Source: an uncultured Lachnospiraceae bacterium (GTDB lineage: Bacteria; Bacillota; Clostridia; Lachnospirales; Lachnospiraceae). From it: a stretch of 64,000 bases of DNA. The stretch spans positions 1 to 64,000 of the forward strand of contig CALWLT010000034.1 in the NCBI GenBank assembly GCA_944381615.1. The letters are read 5' to 3'. Both the position numbers and the translations under genes were made by a program. Below the pieces are notes generated by a model. That model searched no databases and was not told the DNA's origin. It saw only the letters and a program-made list of their open reading frames with translations. Below are positions 1-7,619 of the stretch, piece after piece (the first letter of the stretch is position 1; each line of letters opens with the position of its first letter).

Positions 1-2
1 AT

Positions 3-386
3 TATGGATTGATACCTGAGACCGTATATACAATTACTTGTGCCACTTTTGAAAAAAAGAAGAAAAAAAGATATGAAACAATGTTTGGCACCTTTATTTA
101 TCGAGATGTTCCATCTGAGGCGTTTCCGCTGGAACTCAAGGTTGTGCAGGAAAAGGAGTATTTTTACCGTATTGCAGAACCTGAAAAGGCCCTGTGTGAT
201 AAACTGTACACAATGCATCCGGCGGCAAACGGCAGGGAGCTTTTTGCATTTTTGACGGAAGACCTGCGGATTGAAGAAACGGAGCTGTGTAAATTAAATG
301 CGGATAAAGTGTCAATTTTAGCAGAACATTATCATTCTGGAAACGTAAAGAAAATGGCATCGTTATTGCGGAGGATGAAGAGATGA
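3..386 (+). CDS. AbiEi-type (type IV TA) antitoxin, C-terminal part
   Basis: This is the C-terminal 127 residues of a gene that begins before the window; the frame is open to base 3. The Y-G-L-I-P-E-x-V-Y-T-I-T start of the visible part, the Y-R domain that follows and the A-E-P-E-K-A-L-C-D motif (about residues 60-68) are typical of AbiEi-family antitoxins. These repress their own operon and counter the AbiEii nucleotidyltransferase toxin. The stop overlaps the ATG of a tiny downstream frame at 383-427, the arrangement expected for an abiEi-abiEii pair. Base composition is more AT-rich than the genes to the right. Family assignment is by recognition of motifs, not by a search. Confidence 0.75.
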   Translation, partial: YGLIPETVYTITCATFEKKKKKRYETMFGTFIYRDVPSEAFPLELKVVQEKEYFYRIAEPEKALCDKLYTMHPAANGRELFAFLTEDLRIEETELCKLNADKVSILAEHYHSGNVKKMASLLRRMKR

Positions 387-427
387 ATACAGCGATTGAA
401 CAGATAATGAAACGGAGAAGCTTCTGA
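383..427 (+). pseudogene. AbiEii toxin stub (14 codons)
   Basis: A frame overlapping the antitoxin stop (ATGA overlap) reads M-N-T-A-I-E-Q-I-M-K-R-R-S-F and then stops. The first seven residues match the usual start of AbiEii-family nucleotidyltransferase toxins, which normally run to about 250-300 residues. No nucleotidyltransferase motif follows before the next gene at 472. I infer that the toxin gene was lost by deletion, leaving its translation start. A purely chance match of this short frame cannot be excluded. Confidence 0.5.
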
Positions 428-471
428 AGGAAAAGGTCCGGAGCGGATATTCCAAAAAGGAGACTGGGAGG

Positions 472-1047
472 ATGACAGGCAATATGAAAGAATGGAAGGA
501 TCAAAAAACAAGATGCCGCTGGGCGAATCCGGACAACCCGCTGTATGTCCGGTATCACGATGAAGAATGGGGCGTGCCGCTCCATGAAGATCAGAAGCTT
601 TTTGAACTGTTGATTCTGGAGGGGTTTCAGGCGGGGCTTTCCTGGGAATGCGTGCTGAATAAGCGGGAGGCATTCCGCCGGGCGTTCGATGAATTTGATC
701 CGGAGCGGGTCGCCGCATACGGGGAAGAAAAGCAGCAGGCGCTGCTGGCGGATCCCGGAATCATCCGCAACCGGCTGAAAATTGGCGCGGCGATCAGAAA
801 TGCCGGGATTTTCCGGGATATTCAGCGGGAATGGGGGAGCTTTGACCGCTACCTCTGGCACTGGACGGACGGGAAGACGATTCACGAGACAGGAAAAGAC
901 CGTTCTCCTCTCTCCGACGCGGTTTCAGCGGATCTGAAGAAACGCGGCATGAAATTTGTGGGAACGGTCATTCTCTATTCCTATCTGCAGGCCGCCGGTG
1001 TGATTGATTCTCACGAGGCGGGCTGTTTTCTCGCGGCACATCCTTAA
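472..1047 (+). CDS. tag: DNA-3-methyladenine glycosylase I
   Basis: Base-excision repair enzyme that removes 3-methyladenine from alkylated DNA. The 191-residue protein has the family length (about 190). The N-terminal C-R-W-A block, Y-H-D-E-E-W-G, and F-E-L-L-I-L-E-G-F-Q-A-G-L-S-W carry the catalytic Glu and the base-stacking Trp of the Tag family. The C-terminal D-S-H-E-A-G-C-F supplies the His and Cys that complete the zinc site together with the N-terminal Cys and His. AAGGAG at 457-462 lies nine bases before the ATG at 472 and supports that start. It is monocistronic, with the GGDEF gene converging on its 3' end (4-bp overlap at 1044-1047). Confidence 0.93.
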   Translation: MTGNMKEWKDQKTRCRWANPDNPLYVRYHDEEWGVPLHEDQKLFELLILEGFQAGLSWECVLNKREAFRRAFDEFDPERVAAYGEEKQQALLADPGIIRNRLKIGAAIRNAGIFRDIQREWGSFDRYLWHWTDGKTIHETGKDRSPLSDAVSADLKKRGMKFVGTVILYSYLQAAGVIDSHEAGCFLAAHP

Positions 1048-2447
1048 CGTTCGGAATCGCTGCTTCCGATGACAAACTGTTCTTTTCCCTGCTTTTTGGC
1101 GATGTAGAGCAGCTCGTCGGCGAGACGGTAAAGCTCGTGAATGCTCTGGCCGTTTCCGGCGGGCTGGGCTCCGATGCTGCACGAGATAGGAAAATCGTGG
1201 CAGGGGATCTCATGAATCTGATGCAGGAAATGGCGCAGCCGGAGTTCTAACTCCTCTTTTGAGAGAGGAGTGTGGGTAAGAAGGGCGAATTCGTCGCCGC
1301 CGATGCGCCCGATCAGAGCGTCTCTGTGAAAGTTGTTCTTGAGTTTCTGCACCAGCTCTTTCAAAATGCGGTCGCCTTCGGGATGTCCGTAGCGGTCGTT
1401 GATTTCCTTAAAGCAGTCCATATCAAGCATGAGGAACCAGGTAAGCTCTTTCCCGTCCGGCTGCTGGCCGGACAGGATTTTTTCGCAGGAGCGGAAAAAT
1501 GCGTTGCGGTTCATGGCGCCTGTCAGCGAGTCCGTCCGGGATTCCCAGTCCGAGTAGGTTGCGTAGCGCCGGTTAAAGATCAGGAAAATGATAACCAGCG
1601 CCATCAGGGCGAGAATGCCGAACAGAAACTGGATCTGCAGATGGACGAGATCCGCGTATCCGCTGTCCGGAAGGAGAATCCCCTTCTGCGCCAGCACGTA
1701 GTCCATGCGGTGGATAAAATAAATGGTAACCGCAAAGGCGGAAACGAGCGTGATCAGGATGACGGCGACCAGCGACAGGATATGGTAATGCTCGCCCAGC
1801 TGCAGCTGACGGACATGCTGGATCCGGGCCAGAAAGAGATTCCAGCCGGGCAGGTGCATCAGATAAAGCGCGGCCAGGACGATGGCCGCCGAGACGGCGC
1901 CGGTCAGCAGAGCGTTCGGCTGCCAGAATCCCAGGAAGGCGTCGAGCGGCGTGTAGCCCGTTTCCGGGAAAAAGGCCCACAGGGCCGTATAGACGAATAG
2001 CGAATGGATCGTGCGCCCCAGAAAGGAAACGACGCCGGTCAGGAACAGGGACCGCCGGCTTTTGCGGACTGCCAGGTAAAGAAGCCCGATCACGAGCCCG
2101 AAGAGCGTCCGGCTCCCGACGCTGAGCAGAAGACTCCGGAGGGGATAACCGCTCATGATCGGGGAAAACAGCTGATCAAACGGGATAATATAGCTGGCGG
2201 AGGCCTTCCACATGCTGGCCAGGCCAAAGACCGCGCCCACGATGGCGGAATCTGCCGGTCCCAGGAGCGCGCCGGCTGCGAGCACCGGGATGTAGGCGAC
2301 CGTGATGGAGATGGGTTCCACATGAAAATATCCAAGGAAGGAAAAGGACATCAGAAGCTCGACGGCAATCAGCGTGCCGAGCAGATACCAGCGGATTGCG
2401 CCGCTCTGCCACAGCGCTGTCGTTTTCGCATTCAGTCGTAGTTTCAT
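1044..2447 (-). CDS. Membrane GGDEF diguanylate cyclase with transporter-like sensor
   Basis: Predicted to make cyclic di-GMP from two GTP. The 467-residue protein has an N-terminal half with about six hydrophobic segments (residues ~20-200) that looks like an ECF-transporter S-component or MASE-type sensor. A second membrane pair brackets a short extracytoplasmic loop (~210-290). The C-terminal GGDEF domain (~300-460) has D-M-D-C-F-K-E-I-N-D for metal/GTP binding and an intact R-I-G-G-D-E-F signature. The inhibitory-site RxxD expected just upstream reads H-R-D-A, so product feedback is probably absent. It is transcribed away from the AraC gene and ends against tag. The ligand of the sensor cannot be told from sequence. 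Confidence 0.85.
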   Translation of the reverse strand: MKLRLNAKTTALWQSGAIRWYLLGTLIAVELLMSFSFLGYFHVEPISITVAYIPVLAAGALLGPADSAIVGAVFGLASMWKASASYIIPFDQLFSPIMSGYPLRSLLLSVGSRTLFGLVIGLLYLAVRKSRRSLFLTGVVSFLGRTIHSLFVYTALWAFFPETGYTPLDAFLGFWQPNALLTGAVSAAIVLAALYLMHLPGWNLFLARIQHVRQLQLGEHYHILSLVAVILITLVSAFAVTIYFIHRMDYVLAQKGILLPDSGYADLVHLQIQFLFGILALMALVIIFLIFNRRYATYSDWESRTDSLTGAMNRNAFFRSCEKILSGQQPDGKELTWFLMLDMDCFKEINDRYGHPEGDRILKELVQKLKNNFHRDALIGRIGGDEFALLTHTPLSKEELELRLRHFLHQIHEIPCHDFPISCSIGAQPAGNGQSIHELYRLADELLYIAKKQGKEQFVIGSSDSER

Positions 2448-2590
2448 TTCAGATAGTCCCCGCTTTTGTGTTCCGGTAAAGGATACTGTAAATTATAAAG
2501 CGGATGGGCAAAGAAAGCAATAGATGACAGGAAAAGAATGGAAGGAATGGTAACAGGAAAGGAATGGGAGGAAAGAATGAAAGCGCCCTT

Positions 2591-2617
2591 TTGCTTCGCC
2601 CCGCCCTGTGATATACT
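2591..2617 (+). promoter_or_regulatory. Candidate promoter of the AraC-family gene
   Basis: TTGCTT at 2591-2596 and an extended -10 (TG-A-TATACT, hexamer 2612-2617) with a 15-bp gap precede the araC-family start at 2730. The match is moderate and the untranslated leader would be about 105 bases. Confidence 0.45.
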
Positions 2618-2729
2618 GGGTTCAGACTCAGGATGAACGCAGGCGGCAAAGCTCTGCCTGTCATGCCGGGGACGAAGGTTCTGCCAGGGGCTAAAACACA
2701 GGGCGGGATCCCTGCGAAGGAGGAACAGG

Positions 2730-3713
2730 ATGGCAAAAAGGGAACAGGGCGCGCAGGCTGGCCGGCTCTCGGGGGGAGAGCACGGCGGCCAGAAAAACCT
2801 CCATGAAATCAACCGCTACCGGGACGCGGCGTTTCCGGTAGGCATGTATTTTGTGACGAAGGAAACGATTATCCCGCAGGGGCGGGGATATCTGGATCTG
2901 CACTGGCACGAGGAGCTGCAGTTTACGCTGGTTACCTCGGGACGGCTGGGGATGCAGGTCAACGGAACGGTGTATACCCTGGAAGAGGGCGAGGCGATTT
3001 TTATCAACCGCAATTTCCTGCATGTGACGACGGAGCTGCCGGACGGCGGCCGGTACGTCAGCTTCAATTTCCCGGACAAGATGCTGGGCTTCTTTTCCGG
3101 AAGCCGGATGGAGCAGGACGACGTGCGGCCCTTCACGGGAAATTACGCTTTTCCCGCGCTGGTCATCCGCCGGGGCGAGCCGTGGCAGGAGGAGATCCTG
3201 CGGATGCTGCGGGCGCTGCAGGACACACTGCAGGAGGCGGATGAGAAGCTGGCCGCAAAGGCCGGGAAAAAGGAGGCGGGGAACGGCGTGCCGCATCTGG
3301 AATACCGGGCGGCCTGCCTGATTACCGCTATTTGGTATCAGATGATTTCCCACATGGAGCTCTCGCAGCTTCCCTCGCGCGGCAGCGTGCGCAAACAGGA
3401 GCGCATTCAGACGATGTTGTCATTTATCCATGAAAATTATATGAATCCGATCCAGTTAAAGGAAATTGCGGATTCGGCCAGCGTCAGCGAGGGGGAGTGC
3501 TGCCGCTGTTTCCGTGAAATGGTAAGGGAGAGCCCGGGACAGTACCTGTTAAGCTACCGGGTTACGCGCGCCATGGATCTGCTCAACGAGAGCGAGCGCT
3601 CGGTCACGGAGGTGGCGGCGGAGACGGGATTCTGCGACGCCAGCCATTTTATCCAGTATTTCCGGCGCAAGACGGGGATGACGCCCCGGGAATACCGGAG
3701 CAAGAAATGCTGA
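2730..3713 (+). CDS. AraC-family transcriptional regulator with cupin sensor
   Basis: A 327-residue regulator. The N-terminal part (~20-120) has a cupin-like ligand-binding fold, seen in H-W-H-E-E-L-Q-F and the glycine-rich turns after it. The C-terminal ~100 residues carry the two helix-turn-helix motifs of AraC/XylS proteins, ending with the family signature around D-A-S-H-F-I-Q-Y-F-R-R-K-T-G-M-T-P-x-x-Y-R. AAGGAGG lies six bases before the ATG. The gene stands directly upstream of the glycyl radical enzyme in the same direction, with 216 bases between containing repeated GTCAA elements. It is therefore the likely activator of that enzyme in response to substrate (inference from position). 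Confidence 0.88.
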   Translation: MAKREQGAQAGRLSGGEHGGQKNLHEINRYRDAAFPVGMYFVTKETIIPQGRGYLDLHWHEELQFTLVTSGRLGMQVNGTVYTLEEGEAIFINRNFLHVTTELPDGGRYVSFNFPDKMLGFFSGSRMEQDDVRPFTGNYAFPALVIRRGEPWQEEILRMLRALQDTLQEADEKLAAKAGKKEAGNGVPHLEYRAACLITAIWYQMISHMELSQLPSRGSVRKQERIQTMLSFIHENYMNPIQLKEIADSASVSEGECCRCFREMVRESPGQYLLSYRVTRAMDLLNESERSVTEVAAETGFCDASHFIQYFRRKTGMTPREYRSKKC

Positions 3714-3734
3714 CGCGGTGCGCGGCGCGGTTTC

Positions 3735-3806
3735 CTGTCAAATGTCAGGATTTTCATATTTCCGGTCAATGTATTCATAGCGTTTTTTGCGGGCGTGGCT
3801 TACAAT
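3735..3806 (+). promoter_or_regulatory. Candidate AraC operator and -10 of the glycyl radical enzyme gene
   Basis: GTCAAATGT (3737-3745) recurs as GTCAATGT (3765-3772), each followed by a TCATA element, as AraC-type direct half-sites often are. The first copy also forms a near-palindrome CTGTCA-AA-TGTCAG. A TACAAT hexamer at 3801-3806 could be the -10. No good -35 lies 16-18 bases upstream, which fits an activator-dependent promoter. Confidence 0.4.
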
Positions 3807-3929
3807 AACCATAGTGGATCCCCCGGATCGGGGCCGCAGTGAAATTCGCAGGATACGCGGCGCAGGCCGCGGGCCGGAAAGAAGCTGCTTCAGGCGCCCG
3901 GAACGGGAGATGGAATCAGGAAAGAAAGG

Positions 3930-6326
3930 ATGGATGAGGATATGAACTACATGGATCGGATCGAATATATGAAGAACCGGGTCGTGAACACGACGCCGGA
4001 GATGGATCTGGAAAATGCGAAGATCCTGACGGAGAGCTTCAAGGAGACGGGCGGCGAGCCGCTCTGCATCCGCAAGGCGAAGGCATTCCGCAAGCAGTGC
4101 CAGGAGAAGACGGTCAAGATCTGGGATCAGGAGCTGATCGTCGGCTGCTCGGGCAGCAAGATGCGCGGCGGCATCCTCTGCGCCGATACCTGCTGGTCGA
4201 TTCTGGACGAGGAGCTGGATACCATCGGCACCAGAAAGTACGACCCCTTCTATCTGCGCCCGGAGGACAAGGAGCTGTTCTTAAATGAGATCAAGCCCTA
4301 CTGGGAGGGACGTTCCACCTACGAGGCATGGTTAAAGCAGATTCCGGACGACTGCCGCGAGCTGCGCGACGCCGGTCAGGTATACATTAACCGGAAGGCG
4401 GTCCGCGGCTGGGGCGAGACGACTGCGGGCTACAAGCAGATTATTAATGAAGGAATCGAGAAGATCTGCGAGAACATCCGCGAGCGGATGTCCCGTCTGG
4501 ACGAGACGGTTCCCGGAGATATCGAGAAGAAGCATTATCTGGAATCCATGCTGATCTCGGCCGAGGGCATCTGCGAGCTGGCGGAGCGCTACGCGAAAGA
4601 GGCGGAGCGCCTGGCGGCAGAGGAGAAGGATGCGGCGAGAAGAGATGAGCTTCTGGCAATCGCCGGCGCCTGCCATCATGTGCCGCGCTATCCGGCCAGA
4701 ACCTTCCATGAGGCGCTTCAGTCGCTGTATCTGTATCAGATCAGCATTTTCATGGAGCAGAACGCGGCCAGCTACAATCCGGGACGGATGGATCAGTACC
4801 TGTATCCGTACTACAAGGCGGATATCGAGAAAGGGATCCTGACGGAGGAGAAGGCGCAGGAGCTTTTAGACTGCCTGTGGATCAAGTTTTCCGAGCCCTG
4901 CCTGTTCCAGGATGCGGAGACGGCGGAATTTGCGGCCGGTTATCCGATGTTCCAGAACGTCTGCGTGGGCGGCGTAACGCTGGAAGGCCAGGATGCGGTC
5001 AACGACCTGTCCTACCTGATCCTGCAGGCGACGATGGATGTGCGGCTGTATCAGCCGTCCCTGTCGGTTCGCTACAGCATGGCCAAGAACCCCAATAAGT
5101 TCCTGAGAAAGGTTGTAGAGCTGATTCGTCTGGGTACCGGATTCCCGGCATTCCACAATGACGACGTCGGCATCCGCATGGTTATGAACAAGGGGATCCC
5201 GCTGCGCGAGGCGATGGACTGGAATCCCTGCGGCTGCGTAGAGACGAACCTGGAGGGACGCCTTCGCCAGTACACGGCCCTGGCCGATATCAACCTGGGC
5301 GGCATGATTGAATTTGTCATGACCAACGGCGTCAACCGGAAGAGCGGAAAGAAGGTTTCCGTGGAGACGGGCGACCCGACTACCTTTAAGACCTACGAGG
5401 AGTTTAAGGAAGCGGTTAAGAATCAGATCCGCTATGCGGTGCGCGCGGTAGTCAAGGGCAGCCATGTGATCGACGACGTGTGCATGGATCGCGTGGTTCC
5501 GGCGCTGTCGCTGTCCTTCAGAGACTGCATCGAGAAGTGCATGGACTACGCCTGGGGAGGCGCGAAATACAACTGCGGCAACGGCATTATCATGATCGGC
5601 GTGGCCGACCTCATCAACAGCATGGCGGCGGTTCGCCAGCTGGTATATGAGACCGGCGAGGTTCCCATGGAGACCATGGTGGCGGCGCTGGATCACGACT
5701 TCCAGGGCTATGAGGAAGTGCAGGAGCTCTGCGAGAAAGCGCCCAAGTACGGCAATGACAACGATATGGTAGACGACATCGCCGGCGAGATGTTTACCTT
5801 TATCGCCGATGAGATCGAGAGCTATAAGAGCAAATTCGGAACGATGACGCCCGGCATTCTCCCGGTATCCGGCAATACGCCGTTCGGCCTGGAGGTAGGC
5901 GCGCTTCCCTACGGAAGAAATGCCTGGAAGCCGCTGGCCGACGGAGTCAGCCCCAACGGCGGCACGGATGTCAACGGCCCCGGCGCGGTGCTGAAGTCCG
6001 TATCCCACCTGCCGCACGCCCGCTTCGTACAGGGCACGCTGCTGAACATGAAGGTAGAGCCGGAGATGTTAAACAGCGAAAACGGCATCAATCAGATGAT
6101 GGCGCTCTTAAAGAGCATGTGCACGCTGGGAATCTTCCATGTGCAGTTTAACGTAATCAACCGCGAGACGCTGCTGGCGGCGCAGAAGACGCCGGATGAG
6201 TACCGGGGACTTCTGGTCCGCGTGGCCGGTTACACCGCATACTTTACCGAGCTGGGCAAAGACGTGCAGGATGAGATTATCAACCGGACGGAGCAGAAAT
6301 CGCTGTATGGCTGCAGCTGCGGCTGA
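3930..6326 (+). CDS. Glycyl radical enzyme (PFL/hydroxyproline dehydratase-like superfamily)
   Basis: Oxygen-sensitive radical enzyme of 798 residues. The active-site loop N-P-C-G-C-V-E-T-N puts the thiyl Cys at residue 436 and the partner Glu at 438. The glycyl radical loop R-V-A-G-Y places the radical Gly at 767, 31 residues from the end. G-C-V-E-T and a later V-E-T-G-D-P resemble trans-4-hydroxyproline dehydratase (HypD), as does the position of the Cys. However, the region before the P-G-R-M-D-Q motif reads E-Q-N-A-A-S-Y-N and lacks the Asp that I recall at that place in HypD, and it differs from diol dehydratases and choline lyase, which have G-H-S. Substrate is therefore open: a hydroxyproline-type dehydratase or an arylacetate-decarboxylase-like enzyme are candidates. 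No radical-SAM activase is encoded in the window, so it must be activated in trans. Confidence 0.88.
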   Translation: MDEDMNYMDRIEYMKNRVVNTTPEMDLENAKILTESFKETGGEPLCIRKAKAFRKQCQEKTVKIWDQELIVGCSGSKMRGGILCADTCWSILDEELDTIGTRKYDPFYLRPEDKELFLNEIKPYWEGRSTYEAWLKQIPDDCRELRDAGQVYINRKAVRGWGETTAGYKQIINEGIEKICENIRERMSRLDETVPGDIEKKHYLESMLISAEGICELAERYAKEAERLAAEEKDAARRDELLAIAGACHHVPRYPARTFHEALQSLYLYQISIFMEQNAASYNPGRMDQYLYPYYKADIEKGILTEEKAQELLDCLWIKFSEPCLFQDAETAEFAAGYPMFQNVCVGGVTLEGQDAVNDLSYLILQATMDVRLYQPSLSVRYSMAKNPNKFLRKVVELIRLGTGFPAFHNDDVGIRMVMNKGIPLREAMDWNPCGCVETNLEGRLRQYTALADINLGGMIEFVMTNGVNRKSGKKVSVETGDPTTFKTYEEFKEAVKNQIRYAVRAVVKGSHVIDDVCMDRVVPALSLSFRDCIEKCMDYAWGGAKYNCGNGIIMIGVADLINSMAAVRQLVYETGEVPMETMVAALDHDFQGYEEVQELCEKAPKYGNDNDMVDDIAGEMFTFIADEIESYKSKFGTMTPGILPVSGNTPFGLEVGALPYGRNAWKPLADGVSPNGGTDVNGPGAVLKSVSHLPHARFVQGTLLNMKVEPEMLNSENGINQMMALLKSMCTLGIFHVQFNVINRETLLAAQKTPDEYRGLLVRVAGYTAYFTELGKDVQDEIINRTEQKSLYGCSCG

Positions 6327-6377
6327 TCAGAGCAAAACAGGAGAACCTCCTTCGCTCGGGATTTATAACAGAGCGGT

Positions 6378-6432
6378 CAGGGACGCCGCACGGCGCGGCC
6401 GGATTTAGTCCGGCCGGCGCGCGGCGCCCCTG
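6378..6432. repeat. Large GC-rich hairpin after the glycyl radical enzyme gene
   Basis: An extended imperfect inverted repeat is centred on GCGCGGCCGGA-tttag-TCCGGCCGG, with outer arms around ACGCCGC and GGCGCC. It has no T-run, so it is more likely an mRNA-stabilising or attenuating structure than an intrinsic terminator. Confidence 0.5.
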
Positions 6433-6542
6433 GCGTGTTCTATAAATACAGAAGAGAAATCAGAAAAACAGAAACAGAGAAGAGCAGATAAGATACAAGG
6501 ATAGAGAATAGAAAACAGACAGAAAACAGGAGGAGCAGAGCA

Positions 6543-7079
6543 ATGTATATCAGCGAAGTATATAAGGGAGCACCTGAAGAGGCCAGAGGAGATCTGGAGA
6601 ACCGCACGTATGAGGAGCTGAACAAGCTGAACATTCCCTTCGAGCGGGTGGACAACGACTCGGTGGAGGCCATGGAGGACTGCGTGGAGATCAGCGAGAA
6701 GCTGGGCGCGGAGATCCGCAAGACAATCGTTTTATGCAACCGCAAGAAGACGGCGTTTTACCTGGCGGTGCTGCCGGCGGAAAAGCATTTTGACACGAAG
6801 ACCTTCTGCGAGAAGGTGGGCTGCTCCCGCGTTTCCTTTGCCTCCCCGGAGAGCATGGAGGAGAAGCTGGGCGTGCAGCCGGGCAGCGCGACCATCATGA
6901 GCGTGTTAAACGACCGCGACCGCGTGGTGCAGGTTATCATTGACCGGGAGGTGGCGGACGCCGAATGGTTTGCCTGCAATCCCGGCGCCAACACGACGCA
7001 CATCCGGATGCAGACGGAAAAGCTTTTAAAGGTATTTCTGCCGCATGTATATCACAAGCCGATCATCGTATCCCTGTAG
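6543..7079 (+). CDS. YbaK/ProX-type aminoacyl-tRNA deacylase
   Basis: Free-standing editing-domain protein (178 residues) of the YbaK/EbsC/ProXp family, which hydrolyses wrongly charged tRNA, commonly tRNA-Pro carrying Ala or Cys. The substrate-binding Lys sits in E-I-R-K-T-I-V-L (~residues 58-65). A G-x-x-P-G-S-A-T-I-M segment and a C-terminal N-P-G-A-N-T region match the fold. AGGAGG precedes the ATG. It lies 216 bases after the glycyl radical enzyme and before a terminator at 7173-7210, so the two are probably co-transcribed. If the catabolised compound is a proline analogue, this protein may clear analogue-charged tRNA-Pro; that link is inference. Confidence 0.8.
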   Translation: MYISEVYKGAPEEARGDLENRTYEELNKLNIPFERVDNDSVEAMEDCVEISEKLGAEIRKTIVLCNRKKTAFYLAVLPAEKHFDTKTFCEKVGCSRVSFASPESMEEKLGVQPGSATIMSVLNDRDRVVQVIIDREVADAEWFACNPGANTTHIRMQTEKLLKVFLPHVYHKPIIVSL

Positions 7080-7117
7080 AGGGATTCTTTCCCATCCTTA
7101 TAATTTAGAAACTCTGT

Positions 7118-7159
7118 CTGAATCAGGAAGAGAAGTGACAGAACCCCTGTCTGATTCAG
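7118..7159. repeat. Inverted/direct repeat CTGAATCAG ... CTGATTCAG
   Basis: CTGAATCAG (7118-7126) and CTGATTCAG (7151-7159) are perfect inverted copies. The 13-mers that contain them (each starting CTGTCTGA) are also direct repeats 33 bp apart with one mismatch. It lies between the ybaK-like gene and its terminator. Function unknown; it could be a regulator site or a small hairpin. Confidence 0.4.
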
Positions 7160-7172
7160 AGACGGGCGGCGG

Positions 7173-7210
7173 GGCGCGGATTTCCCAGGGGGGGAGATCC
7201 GCGCCTTTTT
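7173..7210 (+). terminator. Intrinsic terminator after the ybaK-like gene
   Basis: GGCGCGGAT (7173-7181) pairs with ATCCGCGCC (7197-7205) and is followed by TTTTT (7206-7210). It separates the glycyl radical enzyme/ybaK unit from the oxidoreductase-TRAP unit. Confidence 0.8.
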
Positions 7211-7382
7211 GCTGCGCGTCCTGCGGCGCGCAATATGTGGCGCAGAGGCGCGCGATGGCCCGCGCCGTGCAGGCTGGAGAGTGATTGCCACGCGGGAGGC
7301 GCGGGCCAAAGAAACGCAGGATCCGGCGCGGGATCCATCAGCGGGAGTGGTGCGGCGCGGAAATGGAAAAATCTGACATGTT

Positions 7383-7411
7383 CAAATTGTTTAAAAAATA
7401 CAAACAATTTG
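7383..7411. promoter_or_regulatory. Perfect inverted repeat, candidate operator upstream of the TRAP operon
   Basis: CAAATTGTTT (7383-7392) and AAACAATTTG (7402-7411) form a perfect 10-bp inverted repeat with a 9-bp centre. It sits in an AT-rich island in otherwise GC-rich DNA, about 80 bp upstream of the -35 at 7489. It could bind one of the two GntR regulators or another dimeric regulator; which one cannot be told. The remainder of the 540-bp gap (7080-7619) holds the terminator, this repeat and the promoter; I see no gene in it. Confidence 0.5.
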
Positions 7412-7488
7412 TTGGGCATAATTCTGGTGTCAAGTTAAGAAGTGTAAAGAAATACGGAAAACTTTTCTAAAAAAATTTGAAAAAGACA

Positions 7489-7517
7489 TTGCCTTTTTAT
7501 TCAATATGTGGTAATAT
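7489..7517 (+). promoter_or_regulatory. Promoter of the oxidoreductase-TRAP operon
   Basis: TTGCCT (7489-7494) and TAATAT (7512-7517) are separated by exactly 17 bp in an AT-rich segment. The start codon at 7620 follows after a leader of roughly 95 bases. Confidence 0.65.
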
Positions 7518-7619
7518 ATCAGCAAGATATCAAGAATATATTCATGAACATCCAAACATTGTAACCAGGTGCATGCGCTGAAACGAAACTTAAATCAAAG
7601 AAGGAAAGGAAAAGGGGAA

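Noticed and set aside
406..471. In-frame extension of tag upstream of 472
   Set aside because: The segment reads as L-L-K-E-K-V-R-S-G-Y-S-K-K-E-T-G-R, not Tag-like, and AAGGAG lies at 457-462. It could be a scrap of a lost gene but is too short to name.
3930..6326. Pyruvate formate-lyase, glycerol dehydratase or choline TMA-lyase assignment
   Set aside because: Pyruvate formate-lyase has adjacent Cys-Cys in the active site, and the diol/choline enzymes have G-C-V-E-P and a G-H-S-type loop; here it is G-C-V-E-T with N-A-A-S-Y-N.
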